Assembly: GCF_004362715.1 (NCBI RefSeq)
Contig: NZ_SNYC01000005.1
Span: 559,781-623,780 of the forward strand
Length of the DNA: 64,000 bases
Direction: 5' to 3'
Source: Pedobacter metabolipauper
GTDB lineage: Bacteria; Bacteroidota; Bacteroidia; Sphingobacteriales; Sphingobacteriaceae
In this document: in pieces, positions 33,568-41,794 of the stretch
Layout: each line of letters begins with the position of its first letter
Position numbering within the stretch: position 1 is the first letter of the stretch
Position numbers and translations under genes: made by a program
Notes under the pieces: generated by a model
What the model was told of the DNA's origin: nothing
The model's input: only the letters and a program-made list of their open reading frames with translations
Databases searched by the model: none

Positions 33568-35049
33568 ATGGCAAAAAACACTAACGACGAGCAATTTAAA
33601 AATGTTATCTCTCATGCTAAAGAATATGGTTTTGTATTTCAAAGCAGCGAGATTTATGATGGACTAAGCGCTGTTTACGATTATGGACAGTTGGGGGCAG
33701 AATTAAAGAACAACATTAAAACGTATTGGTGGAAAGCCATGGTGCAAATGCATGAGAATATTGTAGGTATTGATTCTGCCATTTTCATGCATCCAAAAAT
33801 TTGGAAAGCAAGCGGGCACGTGGATGGTTTTAACGATCCAATGATCGATAATAAAGATTCAAAAAAACGCTATCGCGCCGATCAGTTATTAGAAGATAAA
33901 ATTACCCGTTATGAAAAAGACGGTAAAACAGATAAAGCTGCCAAATTGCAGGCAGATATGGATGATGCGTTAAAATCTGAAAACCTGCAGTTGTTAAAGA
34001 CCCTGATTGAAGAGCATGAGATTGCTTGTCCGGTTAGCGGAACAAAAAACTGGACTGATGTACGCCAGTTTAACCTGATGTTCAGCACCCAGTTTGGTGC
34101 GATGGCCGAAGGTGCTGAAGAAATTTACTTACGTCCTGAAACTGCCCAGGGTATCTTTGTAAACTTCTTGAACGTTCAAAAATCCGGCAGGATGAAAATA
34201 CCTTTCGGAATTGCCCAGATCGGTAAGGCTTTTAGAAATGAAGTCATTGCCCGCCAGTTCATTATGCGGATGCGTGAATTTGAACAAATGGAAATGCAAT
34301 TCTTTGTACGTCCGGGAGAAGACGAAAAATGGTTTGCTTACTGGAAAGAAGCACGCCTGAAATGGCACCTGGCCCTTGGTACTTCTGAAGAGAAATACCG
34401 CTACCACGATCACGTTAAACTTGCCCACTATGCGAATGCAGCAACGGATATAGAATTTGAATTCCCTTTTGGCTTTAAGGAAGTGGAAGGTATTCACAGC
34501 CGCACCGATTTTGACCTTTCCCAGCACCAGGAATTCTCTGGCAAGAAAATGCAGTATTTTGATGCTGAACTGAATGAGGAGGGCAAGCCTTATGGTAACT
34601 ATATCCCTTATGTAATTGAAACTTCAATCGGTTTAGACAGGATGTTCCTTTTAACGATGATCAATGCATTTGAAGAGCAGGATCTTAGTGATGGCGATAA
34701 ACAAGACAGCAGAACACTGCTTCGTTTACATCCTTGTTTAGCTCCTGTTAAAGTGGCCATCTTCCCCCTTACTAAAAAAGACGGTTTACCGGAAAAAGCA
34801 AGAGAGATCATGAACAGCTTAAAACTTGATTTTAACTGTATTTATGAAGAAAAAGATGCCATTGGTAAACGTTACCGCAGACAGGATGCTATTGGCACTC
34901 CTTTTTGCTTAACGATAGATCACCAGTCGCTGGTTGATGATACCGTAACCATTCGCCACCGCGATACCATGGAGCAGCAGCGCATTGAAATTAAAGACCT
35001 TCAGGACCTGATCAGCAGTAAAACCAGCTGGAAAAACCTGCTTAGATAG
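33568..35049 (+). CDS. glyS: Glycine-tRNA ligase (homodimer type)
   Basis: 493 residues. The eukaryote/Bacteroidota-type single-chain GlyRS is recognised by EYGFVFQSSEIYDGLSAVYDYG, EIYLRPETAQGIFVNFLN (motif 2 region), AQIGKAFRNEVIARQFIMRMREFEQME and VIETSIGLDRM (motif 3), followed by an anticodon-binding domain (CLAPVKVAIFPL). Length is normal. It charges tRNA-Gly. It is read from a promoter just before its ATG and closed by a 16-bp terminator stem. Confidence 0.95.
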   Translation: MAKNTNDEQFKNVISHAKEYGFVFQSSEIYDGLSAVYDYGQLGAELKNNIKTYWWKAMVQMHENIVGIDSAIFMHPKIWKASGHVDGFNDPMIDNKDSKKRYRADQLLEDKITRYEKDGKTDKAAKLQADMDDALKSENLQLLKTLIEEHEIACPVSGTKNWTDVRQFNLMFSTQFGAMAEGAEEIYLRPETAQGIFVNFLNVQKSGRMKIPFGIAQIGKAFRNEVIARQFIMRMREFEQMEMQFFVRPGEDEKWFAYWKEARLKWHLALGTSEEKYRYHDHVKLAHYANAATDIEFEFPFGFKEVEGIHSRTDFDLSQHQEFSGKKMQYFDAELNEEGKPYGNYIPYVIETSIGLDRMFLLTMINAFEEQDLSDGDKQDSRTLLRLHPCLAPVKVAIFPLTKKDGLPEKAREIMNSLKLDFNCIYEEKDAIGKRYRRQDAIGTPFCLTIDHQSLVDDTVTIRHRDTMEQQRIEIKDLQDLISSKTSWKNLLR

Positions 35050-35075
35050 GTCTGTTATTTATAGAATTACGTCAT

Positions 35076-35111
35076 AAAGGCAGGCCATGTACAATACATG
35101 GCCTGCCTTTT
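35076..35111 (+). terminator. Terminator of glyS
   Basis: AAAGGCAGGCCATGTA, a 3-base loop and TACATGGCCTGCCTTT form a perfect 16-bp stem followed by T, 26 bases after the glyS stop. Its position also rules out the in-frame ATG at 35087 as start of the next gene. Confidence 0.9.
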
Positions 35112-35125
35112 GCGTTAACCTGCAC

Positions 35126-35818
35126 ATGAAACTTGTATCAGTCGCTTTATTATTTATGATGCCCTTGCTGGTTTCTTTTGCCGGAAAGAAGCAGGACACA
35201 GCATATACATGGTCTAAAGAAGAGCTAAAATTTGCCAACACTGCCGGTAATGCCAGCTACCTGACCGGCGAAGAAAAGGACATGGTTCTTTATATGAACC
35301 TGGCACGGATGGATGGTGAGAAGTTCTTTAACACCTATTTTCAGGATTTCATTGACCAGCACAACAAGCAAATGGTTAAATACAGCAACTACAATGAGAT
35401 TAGGGTGAGCCGGACAGATTCCTATTACCGCAGCCTGGAGAAAGAACTGAAAGCCATTAAGGGACTGCCTGTTCTGTGGCCTGATGAGGCCTTGAGCTGG
35501 GTGTCTAAGCAACATGCTAAGGATATGAACAAGAACAACTATGCGGCTCACAATTCTCTTGATGGCAGAACGGTTAAAGACCGGATTGGCAAAATGTACC
35601 CTAAACGATCTTTTGGTGAAAACCTGGCTTTTGGTTTTCAGACGGGTTTAGGAAATGTTTCGATGCTGTTACTGGATAAAGGTGTTCCTGATCTTGGGCA
35701 CCGGAAGATCATTTTAAACACGGCCTTTAAGCTAAATTATGTAGGCGTAAGCATACAGCCGCATAAAGGTTATAAATACTGCTCTGTCACCGATTTTGTT
35801 GCATTACCGGGCCAATAA
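35126..35818 (+). CDS. CAP/SCP-domain secreted protein
   Basis: 230 residues from ATG 35126; an upstream ATG at 35087 lies inside the glyS terminator. MKLVSVALLFMMPLLVSFA is a signal peptide. The CAP domain is shown by ALSWVSKQHAKDMNKNNYAAHNSLDGR, with the characteristic His, SFGENLAFGF and DLGHRKIILNTAFKLNYVGVSI. The order H...E/N...H matches bacterial CAP/SCP/PR1 proteins, which are secreted or envelope-bound and of varied, mostly unknown, function. It is probably transcribed separately from glyS. Confidence 0.85.
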   Translation: MKLVSVALLFMMPLLVSFAGKKQDTAYTWSKEELKFANTAGNASYLTGEEKDMVLYMNLARMDGEKFFNTYFQDFIDQHNKQMVKYSNYNEIRVSRTDSYYRSLEKELKAIKGLPVLWPDEALSWVSKQHAKDMNKNNYAAHNSLDGRTVKDRIGKMYPKRSFGENLAFGFQTGLGNVSMLLLDKGVPDLGHRKIILNTAFKLNYVGVSIQPHKGYKYCSVTDFVALPGQ

Positions 35819-35865
35819 AATAATATCTTTGCAGGATTAGCGGTAAATTAACAGTTCATTAGTGT

Positions 35866-36351
35866 ATGCGTAAAGCCTTATTAAGATTAATAGATTTCTT
35901 TTATCCTCCTTTTTCACGCTTTTTGCCGCTTCATACCTTTAGATATATCGTTTCTGGTGGTATATCTGCCAGCACTGGTATTGTTGGTTACTACATCGCC
36001 TTTAACTGGATCCTGCACCAGAAGAATATTTATGTTGATTTTCCCTTTGTGCCTAAAATGATCAGTGCTCCCGTTGCCGCATTGCTCATGAGTACCTTTG
36101 CTTCCTTCCTGGTTGGGTTTATGTTAAATAAATACCTGATTTTTACACAATCCAACCTCAAAGGCCGGATCCAGATATTCCGTTATGCTGCAGTTGTGAT
36201 CATTAATTTTATGCTCAATATTACCTTGCTGAAATACATGGTTGAGGGTCTGCATTTTTATCCATCCCTCTCTCAGGCCGGTATCACAATTAGCCTGGCA
36301 TTGATCAGCTATTTTGTACAAAAACACTTCTCTTTCAGGGTTAAGAAGTAA
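35866..36351 (+). CDS. GtrA-family membrane protein
   Basis: 161 residues with four hydrophobic helices; FRYIVSGGISASTGIVGYYIAFN and SFLVGFMLNKYLIF are the usual GtrA blocks, and the protein ends SYFVQKHFSFRV, which is characteristic. GtrA proteins are thought to flip lipid-linked sugars or act in polysaccharide export. A possible -7 box (TATCTTTG, 35824-35831) lies 34 bases ahead, with a TTG 22 bases further up. Confidence 0.85.
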   Translation: MRKALLRLIDFFYPPFSRFLPLHTFRYIVSGGISASTGIVGYYIAFNWILHQKNIYVDFPFVPKMISAPVAALLMSTFASFLVGFMLNKYLIFTQSNLKGRIQIFRYAAVVIINFMLNITLLKYMVEGLHFYPSLSQAGITISLALISYFVQKHFSFRVKK

Positions 36352-36445
36352 CTCATTTCCGTTTCTTTTTTCTGTCAAAGCCCGACATTTATTTGCTAAA
36401 CTTTAACGATAGGCTTATATTGTGCCCAACCAAAGAGAAAGCGAT

Positions 36446-38236
36446 ATGAGTGATTTTAATGACTTTAATAACCCTCAGGTTGCAGGGCTGCCAAAGCACC
36501 TGAGACAGTTCATTGTGGAACAGCATTACGAAAAATACACTCCAATAGATCAGGCGGTTTGGCGGTACGTAATGCGTCAGAATTACAGTTACCTAAAAGA
36601 TGTTGCCTATTACCCTTATATCAAAGGCCTGCAACGTGCCGGATTAAGTATTGAATATATTCCAGATCTGCAGACCATGAACGACAACCTCGGAAAGATT
36701 GGCTGGGGTGCGGTTACTGTGGATGGCTTTATTCCTCCAGCTGCCTTTATGGAATACCAGGCGTACCGGGTATTGGTTATTGCTGCTGATATTCGCCAGA
36801 TCAATCACATTGAGTATACGCCTGCCCCTGATATCATCCATGAATCTGCCGGCCATGCCCCCATCATTGCCGATACCGATTATAACAATTACTTAAGCTA
36901 CTTTGGTTCTATTGGTGCCAAAGCCATGTTCTCTTCAAAAGACTTTGAGTTGTATGAGGCCATTCGCAACCTTTCTATTTTAAAGGAAGCCGTTGATGTT
37001 TCGGAGCAGGAGCTTGCCAAAGCGGAAAAACACCTGGAACAGATTGCTGAAGATATGGGCGACCCTTCTGAAATGGCTTTGCTTGGCAGGCTGCATTGGT
37101 GGACCGTTGAATATGGCCTGATCGGAAATTTAGAGAACCCTAAGATCTATGGTGCAGGTCTGCTTTCTTCCATTGGTGAAAGCTCTTCCTGTATGCGTGC
37201 TGATGTCAGGAAACTGTGGTACAATAAATACACCGTAAATTATCCGTACGACATTACCAAAACCCAGCCCCAGCTATTTGTGACCGAAACCTTCCAGAAC
37301 CTTATTGATGTACTGGAACAATTTGCCGATACCATGGCGTTTAGACGCGGTGGTTCTGAAAGCATCGTTAAGGCCATTGAATGTAAAAATGCGGCAACTG
37401 CTGTTTACAGTTCAGGATTACAAGTTACCGGGATCTTTACTGATATGGGCTTAGACCGCAATGATGAACTTACTTTCATTAAAACAACCGGCCCCTCTGC
37501 TTTAGCGGCAGACGGCAAGCAGTTAGATGGTCATGGTAAATTTTATCATAAGGATGGTTTTTCATCGCCTGTTGGGCGGCTGAAAAACTCAGATACTGCG
37601 CTGGAGAACTTTGACCTTGTACAACTTAGAGAGATTGGCGTTGTTGCCGGACAGCCTGCGGAGCTTACTTTTGAAAGCGGAATCCAGGTAACGGGAACAG
37701 TTAAAGAAATTATAAGACATCAGAACCTGACCATCCTGATTGTATTTGAAGACTGCAGGGTTAAGGAAAGTAACGGAAATATATTGTTTCAGCCGGAATG
37801 GGGTACTTATGATATGGCTGTCGGGGAACGTATCGTTTCAGTTTTTAATGGTGCTGCTGATAAAGATGCATACGAAGAGCTTACTCACATTAGTGACAAG
37901 CAAACTCATAAGGTCTCTTATGATGAAAAGACCCAAAAGCTGCATCAGATCTATAAAAGCGTACGTGAGATCCGTGAAAAACAGGAGAGGTTTGGTCTGC
38001 TTTCCGATCTGTTCAATACATTGAAATCAGAACACCGCCACGATTGGCTTTCTGCATTGGAAATACTCGAAATACTGCACCATACCGGTGTTAACCCGGA
38101 ACTTGAAAAAGAGGTTCGCATCTATTTGGAACTTAAATCAATCCGGGAGGCTGATCATAAAAAACTAATCAATGACGGACTGCACATCATTGCAAATCCT
38201 GTAACTCAACTCATTACTGAAGAAGAAGAAAATTAA
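36446..38236 (+). CDS. Aromatic amino acid hydroxylase (phenylalanine 4-monooxygenase type)
   Basis: 596 residues from ATG 36446; an in-frame GTG at 36422 overlaps a probable promoter (TTG 36393, TATATTGT 36416). The N-terminal 300 residues are a pterin-dependent hydroxylase: iron ligands His132 and His137 in DIIHESAGHAP and Glu222 in WWTVEYGLIG, with GAGLLSSIGES after them. It would turn Phe into Tyr. A further 300 residues have no family I can name; they include a small beta-rich segment (VTGTVKEIIRHQNLTILIVFED) and a charged helical tail. The form is longer than the 260-residue Pseudomonas PhhA. An SDR follows with a TAATG overlap. Confidence 0.85.
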   Translation: MSDFNDFNNPQVAGLPKHLRQFIVEQHYEKYTPIDQAVWRYVMRQNYSYLKDVAYYPYIKGLQRAGLSIEYIPDLQTMNDNLGKIGWGAVTVDGFIPPAAFMEYQAYRVLVIAADIRQINHIEYTPAPDIIHESAGHAPIIADTDYNNYLSYFGSIGAKAMFSSKDFELYEAIRNLSILKEAVDVSEQELAKAEKHLEQIAEDMGDPSEMALLGRLHWWTVEYGLIGNLENPKIYGAGLLSSIGESSSCMRADVRKLWYNKYTVNYPYDITKTQPQLFVTETFQNLIDVLEQFADTMAFRRGGSESIVKAIECKNAATAVYSSGLQVTGIFTDMGLDRNDELTFIKTTGPSALAADGKQLDGHGKFYHKDGFSSPVGRLKNSDTALENFDLVQLREIGVVAGQPAELTFESGIQVTGTVKEIIRHQNLTILIVFEDCRVKESNGNILFQPEWGTYDMAVGERIVSVFNGAADKDAYEELTHISDKQTHKVSYDEKTQKLHQIYKSVREIREKQERFGLLSDLFNTLKSEHRHDWLSALEILEILHHTGVNPELEKEVRIYLELKSIREADHKKLINDGLHIIANPVTQLITEEEEN

Positions 38237-38937
38237 TGAATATCGTATTAACTGGTGCCAGCAGCGGAATTGGATTTGAAGCCGCATTAGAATTTACATT
38301 AAGTGCAGAAAATAAAGTGGTATGCATAGCCCGTTCTGCAGACAAGCTGCGCAAGCTTTTAGAAATTGCAAAGGGAATTTCTCCGGACTGCACCTTGCTG
38401 CCTGTGGAGTTTGACATTGTTCACGACGACTATGCTGCCCTGGTGCCTTTTTTAAAGGAAAGGCTGGGTCATGTAGATATCCTCATCAATAATGCAGGCG
38501 CTTTAGTAAATAAACCATTTTTAGAAACGACTCCGACTGATCTCTGGCAGATGATGGAAAGCAATGTAATTGGGCATTTTAATATGATCCAGAACCTGAT
38601 TCCGCTAATGGCTGCAGGCAGCCATATTTTAAATATTGGAAGCATGGGTGGTTTTCAGGGAAGTGTTAAGTTTCCAGGTTTGTCGGCCTACTCATCCAGC
38701 AAGGCTGCCCTTCATATTCTAACTGAATGTTTAGCCATTGAGCTTGCGGATAAAGGCATTAAGATAAACTGCCTGGCTTTGGGATCTGCACAGACGGAAA
38801 TGCTGGAGCAGGCTTTTCCGGGCTATGAATCTCCGGTAATGGCATTTGAAATGGGTAAGTATGTTGCAGACTTTGCCAGGACCGGGCATAAATTTTTTAA
38901 TGGAAAGACGCTCCCGGTAGCGGTAACCACACCTTAG
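38236..38937 (+). CDS. SDR-family oxidoreductase coupled to the hydroxylase
   Basis: 233 residues of a classical short-chain dehydrogenase: cofactor loop TGASSGIGFEAALEF (residues 6-20), NNAG near residue 88, and catalytic YSSSK with a Ser about 13 residues earlier (NIGSMGG). The start codon overlaps the hydroxylase stop (TAATG), so the two are translated together. Quinonoid dihydropteridine reductase, needed to recycle the hydroxylase cofactor, is itself an SDR, so this gene may supply that activity; that is inference. The C-terminus (HKFFNGKTLPVAVTTP) is short. Confidence 0.8.
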   Translation: MNIVLTGASSGIGFEAALEFTLSAENKVVCIARSADKLRKLLEIAKGISPDCTLLPVEFDIVHDDYAALVPFLKERLGHVDILINNAGALVNKPFLETTPTDLWQMMESNVIGHFNMIQNLIPLMAAGSHILNIGSMGGFQGSVKFPGLSAYSSSKAALHILTECLAIELADKGIKINCLALGSAQTEMLEQAFPGYESPVMAFEMGKYVADFARTGHKFFNGKTLPVAVTTP

Positions 38938-38998
38938 CCAATAAGTTATCAACATTTTTACCGTTGAGTACTTTTTTTAATATCTTTAGCTTATTGAT

Positions 38999-39538
38999 AT
39001 GAAGAAAACCTTTATTCTATTCAGTATACTACTATGTAGTATGTTCGCAGTGAAATCGCAAACAACTGTACCCCTTCAATACCGGGAGCTGGTTGATCAG
39101 CTGATTAAACAACTGCCAAAGGAGCAAGAAGAAAAGGTGGTTACCTCCCCAAACAGATTACTGGAATTTGCAAAATCAATGATCGGTATCCGTTACCGTT
39201 ATGCATCAAGCAGTCCGAAGAAAGGCTTTGACTGTTCTGGTTTTGTTAACTATGTGTTCAGTAATTTTGGCTTTAAAGTTCCGCGTTCTTCCAGGGAGTT
39301 TGCCTCAAGTGGTGAGCCAAGAAAGCTGGAAGATGCCAAAATTGGTGATGTGATCTTATTTACCGGTACCAACAGCAAATCCAGAAGTATTGGGCATGTA
39401 GGCATCATTTATTCTATTGATGGCGAAGAGATTAAATTCATTCACTCTTCATCTGGCAACAAACGTGGTGTTACCATCTCCAGTTTAGACGATGGCTTTT
39501 ATAGAAAACGTTTCATGAAGGTAGTAAGTATCTTGTAG
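38999..39538 (+). CDS. NlpC/P60 (C40) cell-wall peptidase
   Basis: 179 residues with a signal peptide (MKKTFILFSILLCSMFAVKSQ). The catalytic cysteine is in KGFDCSGFVNYVF, the histidine in SIGHVGIIYS and a third polar residue in KFIHSSSG. This is the NlpC/P60 fold that cuts the peptide stems of peptidoglycan in the periplasm. It follows the SDR by 61 bases and has a possible promoter of its own; no tie to aromatic catabolism is evident. Confidence 0.9.
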   Translation: MKKTFILFSILLCSMFAVKSQTTVPLQYRELVDQLIKQLPKEQEEKVVTSPNRLLEFAKSMIGIRYRYASSSPKKGFDCSGFVNYVFSNFGFKVPRSSREFASSGEPRKLEDAKIGDVILFTGTNSKSRSIGHVGIIYSIDGEEIKFIHSSSGNKRGVTISSLDDGFYRKRFMKVVSIL

Positions 39539-39546
39539 ATCTTTAC

Positions 39547-40434
39547 TTAAAGCAACACCACTTTTAAAGCTTCATTCACAGATCCCCTGCTTAACAATTG
39601 TTTAGCAAAGTCGTGCAGTTCACGTTCACGGTTGTTTGCATCTCCTATTGTTGCATCCAGAATCTCTTTTACAGTTTCAGAATTTCGAATGGCATCTACT
39701 TCATCATCTGTTGGCAGGTGTTCCACATTGCCAAGCATCCCAAGATCATTTCCGGTTAATACCATCGAATTTCTTACTCCCTTTGGCAACGCATCTACTC
39801 CTATTCCAAGTGTGGTTAAAGGTTTGGCTACTTTAAATAAATTGTCTGCAGTAACCCTGCAGTACCAATCACCTCCAAGGCGTGCAACCAGGTCAATTTT
39901 TTCCTGGTCTATTTTACCCTCTGCATCCAGGATCTCTTCTTTGATATGGATCAGCTTTACTTCTGCAAGGATCAAATTACCGGCTCCGGGGTTTTCACCC
40001 AGGTGGATTACCTCAGTTACTGTACATTCCATCTGTACCGGGGCTTCGGCTACCCTTGGCGGTTTTACCAGCTGCGATGGCAGCATGGTGAAACCTGCCT
40101 TTTCAAATTCATTAACTCCTTTGGCATATTCTGTACTGGCCAGGCTCATTTGCTGTACCATTGGGTAATTTACAATATTGATTACGCATTCCTTTACCTC
40201 CAGGATATTTTCAAGCGTATGCTTGGTCGTATTGTCACGCACCCTCCTGGCTGGCGAAAACACACACATTGGTGGATTGGTACTAAACATATTGAAAAAA
40301 CTAAACGGGCTTAAATTAATGTTCCCGGCTTTATCAATGGTGGTTGCGAAACAAATTGGCCGCGGTGCAATGGCATACTGCATGTAGTTCTGCAATTGCG
40401 CCGGACTAAGGTCTGAAGTTTTTATAGTCAGCAT
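39547..40434 (-). CDS. Flavin reductase-like FMN-binding protein
   Basis: 295 residues. IAPRPICFATTIDKAGNINLSPFSFFNMFSTNPP is the FMN-binding opening of the flavin reductase-like family, and KECVINIVNYPMVQQM and CTVTEVIHLGENPGAGNLILAEV are typical inner strands. The last ~90 residues form an added helical region (LPTDDEVDAIRNSETVKEI). In this cluster it lies 31 bases after the fumarylacetoacetase gene on the same strand. Its substrate and its role in aromatic catabolism are not known. Confidence 0.85.
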   Translation of the reverse strand: MLTIKTSDLSPAQLQNYMQYAIAPRPICFATTIDKAGNINLSPFSFFNMFSTNPPMCVFSPARRVRDNTTKHTLENILEVKECVINIVNYPMVQQMSLASTEYAKGVNEFEKAGFTMLPSQLVKPPRVAEAPVQMECTVTEVIHLGENPGAGNLILAEVKLIHIKEEILDAEGKIDQEKIDLVARLGGDWYCRVTADNLFKVAKPLTTLGIGVDALPKGVRNSMVLTGNDLGMLGNVEHLPTDDEVDAIRNSETVKEILDATIGDANNRERELHDFAKQLLSRGSVNEALKVVLL

Positions 40435-40465
40435 AAATGTCTGTCGGCATTTTTAATGCCGTTGG

Positions 40466-41464
40466 TTATTTCTTTTTTAAAGCTAAAATGGAGAAGTCGG
40501 TGTCTGCTTTTTTAATGGTATTGCTCAATCGGCCTAGACCGGTAATTTCCATTTCTACTACGTCCCCATCCTGAAGCCATTGTGGTTTATAGTTTGCATT
40601 ATTTAGCAATCCGGTGCCGTTAAGCTCTAAAAAACAGCCTGTTCCAACAGTTCCTGAGCCAATTACGTCTCCGGGCAATATATCTACCCCATAGGCACAA
40701 CGTTCGATGATCTCCGCAAAGGTCCAATCCATATCTGCTGTGTTACCTGCAGAAACTTCGATTCCATTTACCATACAGGTCATTTTAAGGTTATAAGCAT
40801 TTCCGGTATGTCCGGGCTTAGCTGCTGTTTTATAGCTTTCCAGCTCATCTGGTGTTACCATCCAGGGGCCGATCACGGTTGAGAAATCTTTTCCTTTTGC
40901 CGGGCCGAGATTTAACAGCATCTCTTCCATCTGAAGTGTTCTTGCACTCATATCATTCATGATCATATATCCGGCAATGTAACTGTCAGCTTCTGCAGCT
41001 GTGATGTTGCGTCCTTTTTTACCTATCACCACAGCTACTTCCAGTTCAAAATCCAGTTTCTGGAAATGATCAGGCATACATTCAATTTCACCTGGTCCCT
41101 GAATGGCATTGTGATTCGTGAAATAAAAGATAGGGTATTGATCAAACTCGGCAATCATATCTACTTTACGGTTTCTGCGTGCTGCTGCAACGTGCTGGCG
41201 GAATGCATATCCATCCCTGCAGGATGAAGGATGGGGTACCGGGGCAAGCAATTCAAAAAAGGCTTCTTCTTTAGGTTCTATTTCAGCAGATCTAATTTGC
41301 TGATTGACCTTTTTTGCACGTTCCATCAATGCATCGCCACCGGCTAAAAAGTCATTCATACCATCCGGCAGCTGCTTATCGCAAGAATTTAAATTATAAA
41401 TATGTCCGTTTACAAAAACACCCAAGTGTTCCCTGTCTTCTGTTTTATAGGATACCAGTTTCAT
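40466..41464 (-). CDS. fahA: Fumarylacetoacetate hydrolase family protein
   Basis: 332 residues. YAFRQHVAAARRN carries the catalytic His, DFELEVAVVIGKKGRNI the metal-binding Glu cluster, and NDMSARTLQMEEM, AKGKDFSTVIGPWMVT and LPGDVIGSGTVGTGC are standard FAH blocks. The enzyme splits fumarylacetoacetate into fumarate and acetoacetate, the last step of tyrosine breakdown. It is divergent from hmgA and hppD, which act just before it. Other FAH-family hydrolases are possible, but the neighbours make this the best reading. Confidence 0.88.
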   Translation of the reverse strand: MKLVSYKTEDREHLGVFVNGHIYNLNSCDKQLPDGMNDFLAGGDALMERAKKVNQQIRSAEIEPKEEAFFELLAPVPHPSSCRDGYAFRQHVAAARRNRKVDMIAEFDQYPIFYFTNHNAIQGPGEIECMPDHFQKLDFELEVAVVIGKKGRNITAAEADSYIAGYMIMNDMSARTLQMEEMLLNLGPAKGKDFSTVIGPWMVTPDELESYKTAAKPGHTGNAYNLKMTCMVNGIEVSAGNTADMDWTFAEIIERCAYGVDILPGDVIGSGTVGTGCFLELNGTGLLNNANYKPQWLQDGDVVEMEITGLGRLSNTIKKADTDFSILALKKK

Positions 41465-41562
41465 ATGATAAATCGTTTATAATTAGTTGGTCAAAGCTAT
41501 ATAAAATTACTGCAAACCTGTATATAAAATATCTTGTGATTAGATTTTGTATTATTATTTGT

Positions 41563-41591
41563 TTGAATAATCGATTAAATAACTAATTTAG
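41563..41591 (+). promoter_or_regulatory. Possible promoter of the 35-codon leader ORF
   Basis: TTG at 41563-41565, 18 bases, TAATTTAG at 41584-41591 (one mismatch in TAnnTTTG, spacer one short). It lies 13 bases ahead of an ATG. Confidence 0.4.
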
Positions 41592-41604
41592 CCGACGCAA
41601 TAAA

Positions 41605-41712
41605 ATGACACAAAGCAACTTTACATATCAGGATCAAATTGCCAGACAAGCACTGGCCTCTTTTAGATATGCGCTGCTTTCTAAACTCATTTTTGCTCAG
41701 TATTCCTTGTAA
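41605..41712 (+). CDS. Short ORF rich in Phe and Tyr, candidate leader peptide
   Basis: A 35-residue frame from ATG 41605 to TAA 41712. It contains three Phe and three Tyr in repeated pairs: NFTYQ, SFRYA and IFAQYS, six of 35 residues. A plausible promoter lies just ahead and an inverted repeat (TTAAAACG-TTTCC-CGTTTTAA, 41732-41752) just behind. The next gene, hmgA, belongs to the pathway that destroys Phe and Tyr. This looks like a leader peptide that might sense aromatic amino acids by ribosome stalling. It could also be a chance ORF; coding is not proven. Confidence 0.35.
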   Translation: MTQSNFTYQDQIARQALASFRYALLSKLIFAQYSL

Positions 41713-41731
41713 GCTCTTTCTGCGCTTTCAT

Positions 41732-41752
41732 TTAAAACGTTTCCCGTTTTAA
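41732..41752. promoter_or_regulatory. Inverted repeat upstream of hmgA
   Basis: TTAAAACG, a 5-base loop and CGTTTTAA, an 8-bp stem 43 bases before hmgA. It could be a weak terminator (TTTTAATCTTT follows) or an operator. Confidence 0.45.
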
Positions 41753-41794
41753 TCTTTACGATACCCATACTTTAACCAAAATAAACCTACTGAT

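Noticed and set aside
36422..36445. GTG start of the aromatic hydroxylase
   Set aside because: It overlaps a probable -7 box, and the ATG at 36446 gives a natural N-terminus.
39632..40168. 178-codon frame on the plus strand
   Set aside because: Antisense to the flavin reductase gene; Ser/Pro-rich translation typical of a shadow frame.
41314..41586. 90-codon plus-strand frame crossing the start of fahA
   Set aside because: It runs mostly opposite fahA, ends before the candidate leader ORF and has no recognisable features.
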